Positions 1 through 8,358 of a stretch of 64,000 nucleotides of DNA are shown one piece after another. A model generated the notes under the pieces. That model saw only the letters and a list, made by a program, of their open reading frames with translations. It was not told the origin of the DNA and searched no databases. The DNA comes from Candidatus Gastranaerophilales bacterium. Lineage in GTDB: Bacteria > Cyanobacteriota > Vampirovibrionia > Gastranaerophilales > Gastranaerophilaceae. Position numbers and translations under genes: made by a program. The stretch lies in assembly GCA_944325945.1 (NCBI GenBank), contig CALVBW010000031.1:62001-126000 (forward strand), in the 5' to 3' direction. Position 1 is the stretch's first letter. Every line of letters begins with the position of its first letter.

Positions 1-648
1 GATTTCGTAAGACTTGTCGCTTATGATACGGACGGATTTTGAGCTATTCAGCCCTTCAATAACAATATCAATAACCTTAAACGCAATAAAATACGTAAGC
101 ATTGAATACATGGCTTTTCCCCAGCCGAAAACAAGCCCCGCACCGGAATAGATAAAAATATTCATCCCCATGATAAATTCTCCGACCGAAAATCCCCATT
201 TTTTGGATAAAACAAGCGAAAGGATTTCCGTTCCGTCAAGAGAGCCTTCATTTTTAAGAATTATACCGACGCCGGTCCCGAGAATAATTCCGCCGAATAC
301 AGTGGCAAGCAAAAGATCATTGGTTGCATGATGTCCGTGAAAAACATTCAGCGCAAGTGAAAAAACTATAATTGCAAAAAATGTCTGTAATACAAATTTT
401 TTCCCCATTTTTGTAAACGCAAGACAAATAAACGGGAAGTTAATCAAAACAACGAGCAGACCGAGATTTTTGCCGGTAAGATAACTTGCTATCATAGAAA
501 TACCGATTACACCGCCGTCAATAATGTTATTCGGAAGCAAAAAACCTTCAATTGCCGCAGCCGCAATGAATGCCCCGATAGTCAAAAATAACATTTTGCG
601 GATTATTAAAAGTATTCTGATTTTTAATGGTATAGGTTTTGTCTGCAT
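1..648 (-). CDS. YitT family membrane protein, 3' end beyond window
   Basis: The first 216 codons of an integral membrane protein are visible; the gene runs off the left edge. The start is the ATG at 646-648, three bases after the cdaA stop. Several hydrophobic segments are seen, including one with the sequence LPNNIIDGGVIGISM. Glycine- and asparagine-rich turns of this kind between helices (also NEGSLDGTEILSLVLSK) are typical of the YitT/DUF161 family. Family members are multi-pass proteins of poorly known function, usually with a C-terminal DUF2179 domain that would lie outside the window. It is the last visible gene of a lysA-cdaA-yitT run. The family call is made from recalled motifs. Confidence 0.8.
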   Translation of the reverse strand, partial: MQTKPIPLKIRILLIIRKMLFLTIGAFIAAAAIEGFLLPNNIIDGGVIGISMIASYLTGKNLGLLVVLINFPFICLAFTKMGKKFVLQTFFAIIVFSLALNVFHGHHATNDLLLATVFGGIILGTGVGIILKNEGSLDGTEILSLVLSKKWGFSVGEFIMGMNIFIYSGAGLVFGWGKAMYSMLTYFIAFKVIDIVIEGLNSSKSVRIISDKSYEI

Positions 649-651
649 AAA

Positions 652-1536
652 TTATTTCTTTTTAATTGTAATAAAATTATTTATTTTAAAAACAGTTTTT
701 TCGTCATTATCGTCTACCGGCTGCACCCCGAGAATATTTTCGAGATCAGTTTTGAGAGTAACAAGATCTTCATAGCGTTTTAGGGTCCCGTCAATACAAA
801 TAGAGACATCGCCGGTTTCTTCCGACACAACAAGGCAGGCAGCGTCGCTGACTTCTGACATTCCGATTGCCGCGCGGTGGCGTGTACCGTATTTCCAGCT
901 TAATTTCGGGTCCTCGGTGAGCGGCAGAAGAACACCTGCAGAGATAATTTTGTCACCGTTAATCACAACCGCGCCGTCATGCAGCGGAGTATTCGGGTGG
1001 AAAATCGTCAGCAAAAGCTCCGTAGAAACATCGGCGTTCAATTCTGTTCCCACATCGTAATATGTGTTGCTTAAATCGTCCTGAAATACTATCAGGGCAC
1101 CGGTGTGGGATTTGGAAAAATATTTTACGGCTTCCACAATCTCTTTCACAACATCAATACGCTTGTTGTCAGCTTTTTTAGAGTTATTAAAAAGTTTGTT
1201 TACAAAATCGACCTGCCCCAAAAATCCCAAAAAACGTCTTAATTCCGGCTGGAAAATTACGATTAAACTCAATGAGACAAGGGTTACTACGGATTTCAAG
1301 AAAACACCGATTATCTTGAGGTCAAATCTTATTAAAATCTCACTGAAAATCCATAAAAATACCAGAAAAAACGCACCTTTTACAAATTTTTCCGACTGGG
1401 TATTTTTGATAAATCTTTTATAGAAAAACCACAAAATTGCAATGATAACGCATATTTCCGCCAGATTTGTCCAGTTAAATGCCAATTCCATCGGCGCTAT
1501 TAAACTTTGAAAATATGCTGCAATTTCTGATATCAT
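652..1536 (-). CDS. cdaA: CdaA-type diadenylate cyclase (c-di-AMP synthase)
   Basis: 294 residues. It would condense two ATP into cyclic di-AMP at the membrane. Three hydrophobic segments fill residues 25-95, followed by a DAC domain. The catalytic DGA motif is at 187-189 (LHDGAVV) and the RHRAA motif at 219-223; both are intact, so an active enzyme is expected. Length and architecture match CdaA (DacA/YbbP). The start overlaps the lysA stop by 4 bp (ATGA), indicating translational coupling. No ybbR-like partner gene follows; a YitT gene does. A probable c-di-AMP phosphodiesterase (PgpH) lies at 10123-12318. Confidence 0.95.
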   Translation of the reverse strand: MISEIAAYFQSLIAPMELAFNWTNLAEICVIIAILWFFYKRFIKNTQSEKFVKGAFFLVFLWIFSEILIRFDLKIIGVFLKSVVTLVSLSLIVIFQPELRRFLGFLGQVDFVNKLFNNSKKADNKRIDVVKEIVEAVKYFSKSHTGALIVFQDDLSNTYYDVGTELNADVSTELLLTIFHPNTPLHDGAVVINGDKIISAGVLLPLTEDPKLSWKYGTRHRAAIGMSEVSDAACLVVSEETGDVSICIDGTLKRYEDLVTLKTDLENILGVQPVDDNDEKTVFKINNFITIKKK

Positions 1537-2858
1537 ATTAACTCATCCAAAATAACATCACGTGAGATTAAATCCTCTAACGTCTCTCTATATACTATAA
1601 TATCAGATTGTGAATTATTTACAAGTACCATACAGGATTTTTGTACGCGATTGTAATTAGATGACATGGAAAAATTATACGCACCCGTGTTAAACACGCA
1701 TAAAATGTCACCTTTTTCGGGATTAGGAAGTACTATATCTTTGATTAAAATATCGCCTGACTCACAAAATCTGCCGGCAATTGTTACAGTTTGTAAATTT
1801 TTTGCAGAATTTGCTTTATTTGCAATTTGCGCGGAATACTGAGCCTGATACATTGAGGGACGCGGATTATCAGCCATTCCGCCGTCAACGGCGACATATT
1901 TTGTACCGTGGGGAACCTGTTTTTGGCTGCCTACCGTGTAGAGGGTAACGCCGGAGGTGGAAATAATGCTTCTGCCCGGCTCTATGTAGATAAAAGGCGC
2001 ATCTACAGCGTATTTTTGAACTGCATTATTGAGTGATGTTATAATCACATTAGCGATTTCGTCTACAGACGGGGGGTTTTCAAATTCCGTATATTTAACC
2101 CCGAGCCCGCCGCCGAGGTTGATTTCATAAAGGTTTAGCGCAAATTTTTCCTTCAGGCGCGCGATTTCTTTAACCAGAATTTCAACTTCGTCAGAGTAAA
2201 TTTTTGTTTCAAAAATCTGGGAGCCGATATGTGCGTGAAGCCCTGTTAATTCCAGATTTTTGTAATTTTTCAGGATAAGTTCAACCGCATCGTCAATCTG
2301 CGTAAGGTCAAACCCGAATTTTGAATCGAGATGACCGGTTTGAATATATTCGTGGGTGTGGCATTCAATTCCGGGGGTAATCCTCAAGAGGATTTTGACG
2401 GTTTTATTTTTTGACAGGGCAATTTCATTAAGCATTTCAAGCTCGGTAAAATTGTCAACGGAAATTCTGCCCGTGTTCAAATCAATCGCCAGCGAAAGCT
2501 CGTCAAAAGACTTATTATTGCCGTTAAACAGGACTTTTGACATATCAACGCCGGCTTTGTATACCGTAAAAAGCTCCCCGCCGGATACAACATCAAACCC
2601 GAAACCTTCTTTTGCAATCAATTGCGTGGTTGCTATCGTGCACAGGGCTTTTGACGCGTACATCATACGAATTTTCGGGTATGATTTGAACGCGTTTTTA
2701 TAATCCCTGCAAACACTTTCGATTGTATATTTATCAATAACATACAAAGGCGTACCGAATTTTTTTGCAAGTTCAACCGTGTCGCATCCGCCGATTTCAA
2801 GGTGTCCGGAAGCGTTTACGGCAGCGGTCAGGGGTTTTAGCGATTGATTTGTACTCAT
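1533..2858 (-). CDS. lysA: Diaminopimelate decarboxylase
   Basis: 441 residues, normal length. It is a PLP-dependent fold-III enzyme converting meso-diaminopimelate to L-lysine. The PLP lysine is Lys70 in MYASKAL. The glycine-rich phosphate-binding segment (NLGGGLGVKY), the EPGRSII motif and the active-site CESGD motif near residue 364 are all present. The ATG is preceded by an AAGAGGA ribosome binding site in a 33-bp gap downstream of the UbiA gene. It leads the lysA-cdaA-yitT unit. No lysine riboswitch is recognisable in the short leader. Confidence 0.95.
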   Translation of the reverse strand: MSTNQSLKPLTAAVNASGHLEIGGCDTVELAKKFGTPLYVIDKYTIESVCRDYKNAFKSYPKIRMMYASKALCTIATTQLIAKEGFGFDVVSGGELFTVYKAGVDMSKVLFNGNNKSFDELSLAIDLNTGRISVDNFTELEMLNEIALSKNKTVKILLRITPGIECHTHEYIQTGHLDSKFGFDLTQIDDAVELILKNYKNLELTGLHAHIGSQIFETKIYSDEVEILVKEIARLKEKFALNLYEINLGGGLGVKYTEFENPPSVDEIANVIITSLNNAVQKYAVDAPFIYIEPGRSIISTSGVTLYTVGSQKQVPHGTKYVAVDGGMADNPRPSMYQAQYSAQIANKANSAKNLQTVTIAGRFCESGDILIKDIVLPNPEKGDILCVFNTGAYNFSMSSNYNRVQKSCMVLVNNSQSDIIVYRETLEDLISRDVILDELI

Positions 2859-2891
2859 TTTTTGTCCTCTTTTTATTTTAGAGTAACAAAT

Positions 2892-3857
2892 TTAGAGGAA
2901 TTTTTCAAGCACAAATGCAATACAAACAAGTACGGTAAAATAAGTTGTAATGTTACGCGCAAGATACAGCCTTAAATAAAAGCTCTGTGTGCCCTCTTTT
3001 TCAATCTGCGCCCAGTTTCCCAGAGGGTAATTCCACCATCTGACAGGCGGAATTGCGGTTTTATCCTCATTGTATTTTTGCAAACTTACATATAAAAGAT
3101 AAATCAGAGGCAAAACCAGAAATGTTAATAAAATACAGTAAATCTGCGTCAGATAAGCAAAAACAGCCATAAAAACAAATCCCTCCAAATAAATTGCAGG
3201 CAAAACCTTCAGCGCGCTGTTTTTATCCGCAAACGACACTGCAAGAGTTTTTTTATGGGAGCACAAATCCCCGTCATAATCCAAAATTGTATGTGTGTAC
3301 AAAAACGCAATTACAAAAGGCGACACCCCGAGTGACAGGATTAAAACATCAAGCGAAAACGCCCCTGTCATAACGTAATAAACCCCCTCAAACAACAACG
3401 GTCCGTACGTAATTCCGACCGCAAGTTCGCCGAGTCCGATAAATGTAAATTTTGAATAAAAAATTACAAAAACACTTGCAAGAAGTGCAATCAAAACCAC
3501 GCCCCAGCCGGTAAAAAATGTCAACAAAGCCCCGAAACATACCGCGATTAACAAACACACCAATCCTGCGATAAGCAGCCCCTTATGCGTTACAAGTCCG
3601 TCCGTTATGAATTTGCATTTACAAATTTGAGCGGATTTAAGGTATTTTTCGTCTTTTGACAAAATATTATAGTCAAAATAATCATCAAAAATATTCGCGG
3701 CAAGATGTGCAAAACACACACCGATAAGTGCAAGAATTCCGTAAAATGCATTCCCGCCGGATATAATCCCGTAAACAAATACCGCAAGCCACGACATAAC
3801 CGTCACCGGCAAAGCAAATGCTCTTGAACAATTCCACCAGAATTTAATTTTATTCAC
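2892..3857 (-). CDS. UbiA-family prenyltransferase
   Basis: 321 residues with about eight or nine hydrophobic helices. The two Asp-rich motifs of the family are visible: NIFDDYFDYN near residue 55 and DYDGDLCSHKKT near residue 193. These bind the prenyl diphosphate through Mg2+. The enzyme would attach a polyprenyl chain to an aromatic or other acceptor in the membrane. A MenA-like role (dihydroxynaphthoate prenylation) is possible, but no quinone genes are nearby and the acceptor cannot be read from sequence. The start overlaps the preceding small ORF by 4 bp, so it is the last gene of nanE-nanK-ORF-ubiA. Confidence 0.82.
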   Translation of the reverse strand: MNKIKFWWNCSRAFALPVTVMSWLAVFVYGIISGGNAFYGILALIGVCFAHLAANIFDDYFDYNILSKDEKYLKSAQICKCKFITDGLVTHKGLLIAGLVCLLIAVCFGALLTFFTGWGVVLIALLASVFVIFYSKFTFIGLGELAVGITYGPLLFEGVYYVMTGAFSLDVLILSLGVSPFVIAFLYTHTILDYDGDLCSHKKTLAVSFADKNSALKVLPAIYLEGFVFMAVFAYLTQIYCILLTFLVLPLIYLLYVSLQKYNEDKTAIPPVRWWNYPLGNWAQIEKEGTQSFYLRLYLARNITTYFTVLVCIAFVLEKFL

Positions 3858-4072
3858 AATAAAATATTCCCAATCCCCGCAACACTCTCATAACTTGCGC
3901 CTGCCTCCAGAATTTCTTCCGCGGTTAATCCGAAAAGCGTAATCAGCGCATAAACATCTTTGTCACCGGTTTTGAGCATCTCAACAACCGTTTCAACCGC
4001 CTCTTCTCTTGAAAGCTTTGAAAATCTGTCGTGAATCCCTATATGTAAACTTCTTTTCTTTGCCTTGCCCAA
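3854..4072 (-). CDS. Small unknown protein (72 aa)
   Basis: Not recognised. The protein begins with a basic stretch (MGKAKKRSLHIGIHDRF) and continues as a probable helical, acidic domain with no cysteine, signal peptide or membrane segment. It is kept as a gene because it is tightly packed: the nanK-like stop is 2 bp upstream and the UbiA start overlaps its end by 4 bp. The packing suggests co-translation with the ROK kinase and the prenyltransferase. No function is proposed. Confidence 0.6.
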   Translation of the reverse strand: MGKAKKRSLHIGIHDRFSKLSREEAVETVVEMLKTGDKDVYALITLFGLTAEEILEAGASYESVAGIGNILL

Positions 4073-4074
4073 AA

Positions 4075-4953
4075 TTAACCTCTGATTTTTTCAAATGCAA
4101 GAAGTGCTGCCCCTATTAAACCGGCGTAATTTCCTGCTTGAGCTTTAACAACCTTTGTCGGGGTTGTTACGATTTCTTTATTCAAAGCTTCCGTCAGGTA
4201 ATCAGTATTGGCAAAATCCGCCATAGAGCCCGAAAGCACAATAATTTCCGGATCAAAAATATTCGCAAGCCCGATTAACCCCTGCAGAATATCATCCTGC
4301 CAGCGTTCGTAAATTATTGTCATGCCCGCATCACCCAATTTGTAACCGCCGATTATATCATATGTTGTAATATCCGGATTGCCTGAAATTTCTTCACCGG
4401 TCTTTTTCAAGCCCGTTCCTGACGCATAAGTTTCAAAGCAATCCCACGACCCGCAGGAACATTTTCTCAGCCTGTCAGTTCTTAATTTAAAATGCATTTC
4501 GCCTGCGGCGCCGTTTTGCCCTTTCAAAAGTTTTCCGTCAACTATAATTCCGCCGCCTACCCCTGTTCCGAGCGTCAGCATAATTGAATGGAGGCATCCT
4601 TTTGAGGCGCCGAGTTTATATTCCGCCCACGCGGCGCAATTGGCGTCGTTTTCCAGAAATACCGGCTTTTTACTGATACTTTGAAAATCTGTTGACGGGT
4701 ATTCTTTTGCAATATTTCCGGTTGAACCTATAACTTTCGTATTCTCATTATTAACCGCACCGCAGGTGGAAAATGCCACAAGATCAACTTTTTTTTCGTG
4801 TTTTATAATAATATTTCTGAGAGTCAAATATATTCCTTCGTACTTTTTGGGAGTGGATACTCTCTCGACTTCGGAAATAATTTCACCGTTTTCATCAACA
4901 ATTGCGGAATATATTTTTGTACCGCCGATATCTATTGCAAGTGCTTTTCTCAC
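4075..4953 (-). CDS. nanK: ROK-family sugar kinase, probable N-acetylmannosamine kinase
   Basis: 292 residues. The ROK ATP-binding motif is DIGGTK (residues 8-13). The catalytic Asp lies in LENDANCAAWAE, and the zinc site in the CSCGSWDCFE segment matches the family. Substrate is not fixed by the motifs, so glucokinase is an alternative. The upstream gene, overlapping by 4 bp, is a ManNAc-6-phosphate epimerase, which argues for ManNAc kinase in sialic acid or amino-sugar use. No sialic acid lyase or transporter is visible in the window. Confidence 0.8.
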   Translation of the reverse strand: MRKALAIDIGGTKIYSAIVDENGEIISEVERVSTPKKYEGIYLTLRNIIIKHEKKVDLVAFSTCGAVNNENTKVIGSTGNIAKEYPSTDFQSISKKPVFLENDANCAAWAEYKLGASKGCLHSIMLTLGTGVGGGIIVDGKLLKGQNGAAGEMHFKLRTDRLRKCSCGSWDCFETYASGTGLKKTGEEISGNPDITTYDIIGGYKLGDAGMTIIYERWQDDILQGLIGLANIFDPEIIVLSGSMADFANTDYLTEALNKEIVTTPTKVVKAQAGNYAGLIGAALLAFEKIRG

Positions 4954-5642
4954 TGTTTATTCCCCCTTTGAACAAAACGTTTTGTAATCAGCTGCGGACG
5001 TGTGATTGCCGAACCTATAACAACAAAATGCGCGCCCAGTTCAAAGGCTTTGTCAACATCTTCCGGCTCCCAGATACGTCCTTCCAGAACAACGGGAATA
5101 TTTACCGATTTTACAAGCTTTTCAATCAGCGGAAAATCCGGACCTGACGGCGAATCTTTTGACTCAAGCGTATATCCTGCAAGCGTTGTCGATAAAATAT
5201 CCGCACCGAGTTTTGCCGCCTCAATTCCTTCTTCCACCGTTGAAATATCCGCCATCGCAACTCTGTTATTTATATGAATGTATTTAATAAGTTCCGGCAA
5301 AGACGCCTTGTTAGGACGCGGTCTTTGAGTTCCGTCAAAAGCTACAATGTCTGCGCCTGCTTCTATTAACGAAATTACGTCTTTTAATTCCGGCGTAATA
5401 TAAACAATTTCTTTGTAATTCGCAGGAATAATGTCCGGCTTTGTAATCCCTATAACCGGCACGTCAAAAAGCGTCTTGGCATTTCGCACATCCCTGACGC
5501 CCGCTACACGCAAGCCGCCGGCTCCGCCTTTTACTACCGATTTCATCATCGCAGCCATGCATTTTTCCAGATACAACGGCTCGCTCGGCATTGCCTGAAC
5601 AGATACCACTACCTTATTTTTTAAACGTTCAATTACATCCAT
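4950..5642 (-). CDS. nanE: N-acetylmannosamine-6-phosphate 2-epimerase
   Basis: 230 residues, full length for NanE. A TIM-barrel enzyme interconverting ManNAc-6-P and GlcNAc-6-P. The conserved N-terminal VSVQAMPSEPL segment, the GITKPD lysine region and the catalytic glutamate region VLEGRIWEPEDV are present. It is the first gene of the nanE-nanK-ORF-ubiA unit. There is no Shine-Dalgarno sequence: a perfect TATAAT ends 7 nt before the ATG, so the mRNA may be leaderless. Together with NanK it would feed ManNAc into amino-sugar metabolism. Confidence 0.9.
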   Translation of the reverse strand: MDVIERLKNKVVVSVQAMPSEPLYLEKCMAAMMKSVVKGGAGGLRVAGVRDVRNAKTLFDVPVIGITKPDIIPANYKEIVYITPELKDVISLIEAGADIVAFDGTQRPRPNKASLPELIKYIHINNRVAMADISTVEEGIEAAKLGADILSTTLAGYTLESKDSPSGPDFPLIEKLVKSVNIPVVLEGRIWEPEDVDKAFELGAHFVVIGSAITRPQLITKRFVQRGNKQ

Positions 5643-5649
5643 GGTTTAT

Positions 5650-5655
5650 ATTATA
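5650..5655 (-). promoter_or_regulatory. -10 box of nanE, leaderless spacing
   Basis: TATAAT on the minus strand, with only 7 nt (ATAAACC) before the nanE ATG at 5640-5642 and no purine-rich ribosome binding site. The -35 region at 17-bp spacing is poor (TAACGC). The divergent M16 peptidase gene starts about 50 bp away. Confidence 0.55.
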
Positions 5656-5700
5656 CCCTAAAAAAAGTTTTTGCGTTATAATAAACTTGAGAGAGGTAAT

Positions 5701-7029
5701 ATGAAAAAAGAATTAATAAAATATCCGTATTTGACCCGTCCGGTTGAAGTCTATACCCGCGATAACGGTCACACTATCGTACTTGCACATAAAGAAGGCA
5801 TTCTTGCAAATCTTTCCACCTGGGTCAAAACAGGTTCCATAAACGAAAATGACAAAAATAACGGAATTTCGCATTTTTTGGAACACTTGATGTTCAAGGG
5901 TACTCACAAACACAAAGCCGGCTACTTTGACAGAACTCTCGAGGCTAAAGGCGCTATTGTAAACGCCGCCACATGGAAAGATTATACTTTTTATTACGTA
6001 ACTTTACCGGAAGGTGAAAACTGCAAAGACCTCAACCTTGCGATTGAACTTCATGCGGATATGATGCTTGATCCTGTTTTGCCGGAAGAAGAAATCGGCG
6101 CGCCGTTTGATTTGAACGACACAAAAGTCACCGACAAACGCGAACGACATGTCGTTATTGAAGAAATCAGAATGCGCAAAGACCAGTCGTGGACAAAAGT
6201 TTACAACGCTTGTAATTTTAATATGTACACCAAGCACCCCTACAAGCGCGATGTCATCGGCACTCCCGAAATTATCTCACAGGTTACGCGCGACGATATA
6301 ATGAATTATTACAAAACTTTTTATACCCCCGAAAATATGACCACAATTGTTGTCGGGGATTTCGATCACGAAAAAATTCTCGCCAAAATTGAAAAAGAAT
6401 TCGATTTTAAAGGCCGGGTAAATACACCTGCTGTCCAAAATACCCCTGACACTCCCGTTCAGGAAACACAATATGTCGAACAAACCTCGCATATAAACAC
6501 ATCCTATGCAATGTTCGGCTGGTTAGGACCTAAGGCAAATGAACTGAAAGATACAATATGTCTGGATTTAATCTGCATAATATTCGGTGACGGCACAAGC
6601 TCCAGATTATACAGAAATTTGATTGAAAAAATTCCTGATCCCGTATTCAATATGATTAATTCAGAACATTATCAGTTCAAAGACGGCGACAATTTCTTTA
6701 TTCAGGCTAATTTTAAACCCGAAAAGAAAGATTTGGCGCTCGATTTGATTAAAAAAGAACTCGAAAAACTTTTGACGGATAAGATTACAACGGAAGAACT
6801 TTTAAAAGCCAAGAAAAAAACTAAATCTAAATTCGCATACTCTGCCGAAACCGTCTCCGAAATCGGCGAAAATATAGGCTATTATATGACAATGTGCAAT
6901 GACTTGAAAATTATTGAACGCTATCTTGACTATCTTGAAAATATTACTGCAGAAGATCTTGAGGAGGTTATAAAAAAATACCTCAATATCAATAACGCGG
7001 TAATTTCAGTACTCGTTCCTGAAAAATAA
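5701..7029 (+). CDS. M16-family zinc metallopeptidase
   Basis: 442 residues from the ATG at 5701, which follows GAGAGAGGTAAT; an upstream in-frame start at 5671 would overlap the promoter. The inverted zinc motif HFLEH (HxxEH) is near residue 60, with the distal glutamate region VIEEIRM following. The C-terminal half is the second, non-catalytic M16 repeat, which matches processing-peptidase-like or PqqL/YmxG-type proteins of this size. No signal peptide is seen, so it is probably cytoplasmic. It is monocistronic, divergent from nanE, and followed by a 600-bp repeat field. Confidence 0.9.
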   Translation: MKKELIKYPYLTRPVEVYTRDNGHTIVLAHKEGILANLSTWVKTGSINENDKNNGISHFLEHLMFKGTHKHKAGYFDRTLEAKGAIVNAATWKDYTFYYVTLPEGENCKDLNLAIELHADMMLDPVLPEEEIGAPFDLNDTKVTDKRERHVVIEEIRMRKDQSWTKVYNACNFNMYTKHPYKRDVIGTPEIISQVTRDDIMNYYKTFYTPENMTTIVVGDFDHEKILAKIEKEFDFKGRVNTPAVQNTPDTPVQETQYVEQTSHINTSYAMFGWLGPKANELKDTICLDLICIIFGDGTSSRLYRNLIEKIPDPVFNMINSEHYQFKDGDNFFIQANFKPEKKDLALDLIKKELEKLLTDKITTEELLKAKKKTKSKFAYSAETVSEIGENIGYYMTMCNDLKIIERYLDYLENITAEDLEEVIKKYLNINNAVISVLVPEK

Positions 7030-7063
7030 TCCTGCAGTTTTCCGTTGGCGTGTAAACCCCAAC

Positions 7064-7612
7064 AGTAAATCCTTAGTGCCCTATTGCCTTAGTATCTTAG
7101 TAACTTTTTCTTGAGATCCTGAAACAAGTTCAGGATGACAAATGTAGGTCGGATTTTCCGACAGTAAATCCTTAGTGCCCTAGTATCTTAGTAACTTTTT
7201 CTTGAGATCCTGAAATAAATTCAGGATGACAAATGTAGGTCGGATTATCCGACAGAAACTCTTAGTGCCTTAGTATCTTAGTATCTTTTTCTCGAGATCC
7301 TGAAACTAGTTCAGGATGACAAATTGTAGGTCGGATTATCCGACAGAAACTCTTAGTGCCTTAGTATCTTAGTATCTTAGTATCTTTTTCTTGAGATCCT
7401 GAAATAAATTCAGGATGACAAATGTAGGTCGGATTTTCCAACTGTAAATCCTTAGTGCCTTAGTATCTTAGTAACTTAGTATCTTTTTCTTGAGATCCTG
7501 AAACACCTAACGGCTTCGCCGACGGATGCAGGCTCACACAACTCGTTCCTCGTTGGTTCGCTTTGCAAAATTCAGGATGACAGAAAGCGCAGGCTGGGCT
7601 TTCAGCCCAAAA
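7064..7612. repeat. Composite intergenic repeat field, five units of about 90-100 bp
   Basis: Each unit contains a block of degenerate octamers (CTTAGTGC, CTTAGTAT, CTTAGTAA; reverse complement NNACTAAG), then CTTTTTCTTGAGATCCTGAA, a short loop, TTCAGGATGACA, and GTAGGTCGGATTNTCCNAC. The GATCCTGAA/TTCAGGATGAC arms can form a hairpin. The fifth unit has about 65 bp inserted in the hairpin loop (7504-7570), itself rich in small inverted repeats. No gene is seen between 7030 and 7635. The same unit recurs near 18.2, 33.0 and 61.4 kb. Confidence 0.85.
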
Positions 7613-7635
7613 CTGCCTATACGAGGCTGACAGGA

Positions 7636-8358
7636 TTAGTGATAATTGTAATATCTTTTCAAAAGATTTGTATTATGAGTTGTAATATCAAGCTTATCGC
7701 CCTCGTCTACCGGCAAAGGTTCCTGTTCTTTTGGTGTTGTATCAACATTCCGGAAGCGTTCCGGATGGTGTTTTTTCTCATATTCTTCCATTTTAACTTT
7801 TACCTTTGCGGCAAGAGGAGTTGCAATACACGGAACAATTACACGCTTACCGATAATTGTTGCCGCCGCAATATCCGCTACAAACTTGAATACGTTCAAG
7901 CTGTCTGATTTTACTTTATTATATTCTTTTTCTATTGTAAGTTTTCTTGATAAAGTTTCACCTGCCTGTGCTTGTTTTATACGAATTGCAGAGGCGATAT
8001 TTTTAGCCATATCAGGGTTGAATGATTTTCTGAACAATTTGTTAAATATCGGACCGCTGTATTTTCTCATTGCAAAGAACATTGCAATCTGCGCTGCAAT
8101 CATCAAAATACCGTTGGTCAAGTCCAATGCGGCTACGAACTTACGTTTTTCTTCCGGAATTTTCTGGTTATTCAAACTTTGAGTGACATACTTCCAGCAG
8201 CCGACACCGTCTTTGACGACGATTGATGTAACTGTTGCAAGTCCCAGTGCTTTTTCAGGATCAACATTGAATTTTTTTTCTGCCCATTGCATCGGAACGC
8301 TTTTTTCAACTTTACCGATTATGTGTGAGGTGGCTGATAATATTTTATTTACCGGCAT
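7636..8358 (-). CDS. Unknown membrane protein (240 aa)
   Basis: Not recognised. Hydrophobic segments occur around residues 40-55, 80-105 and 155-180, with a charged, proline-containing C-terminal tail ending in RYYNYH. Basic residues flank the segments. The start overlaps the stop of the upstream 500-aa gene (shared position 8358), so the two are co-translated and probably work together. Nothing suggests an enzyme. It is probably restricted to this lineage. Confidence 0.7.
   Translation of the reverse strand: MPVNKILSATSHIIGKVEKSVPMQWAEKKFNVDPEKALGLATVTSIVVKDGVGCWKYVTQSLNNQKIPEEKRKFVAALDLTNGILMIAAQIAMFFAMRKYSGPIFNKLFRKSFNPDMAKNIASAIRIKQAQAGETLSRKLTIEKEYNKVKSDSLNVFKFVADIAAATIIGKRVIVPCIATPLAAKVKVKMEEYEKKHHPERFRNVDTTPKEQEPLPVDEGDKLDITTHNTNLLKRYYNYH

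Noticed and set aside
7064-7612. CRISPR array
   Set aside because: Units repeat over their whole length with no unique spacers, and no cas genes are near.
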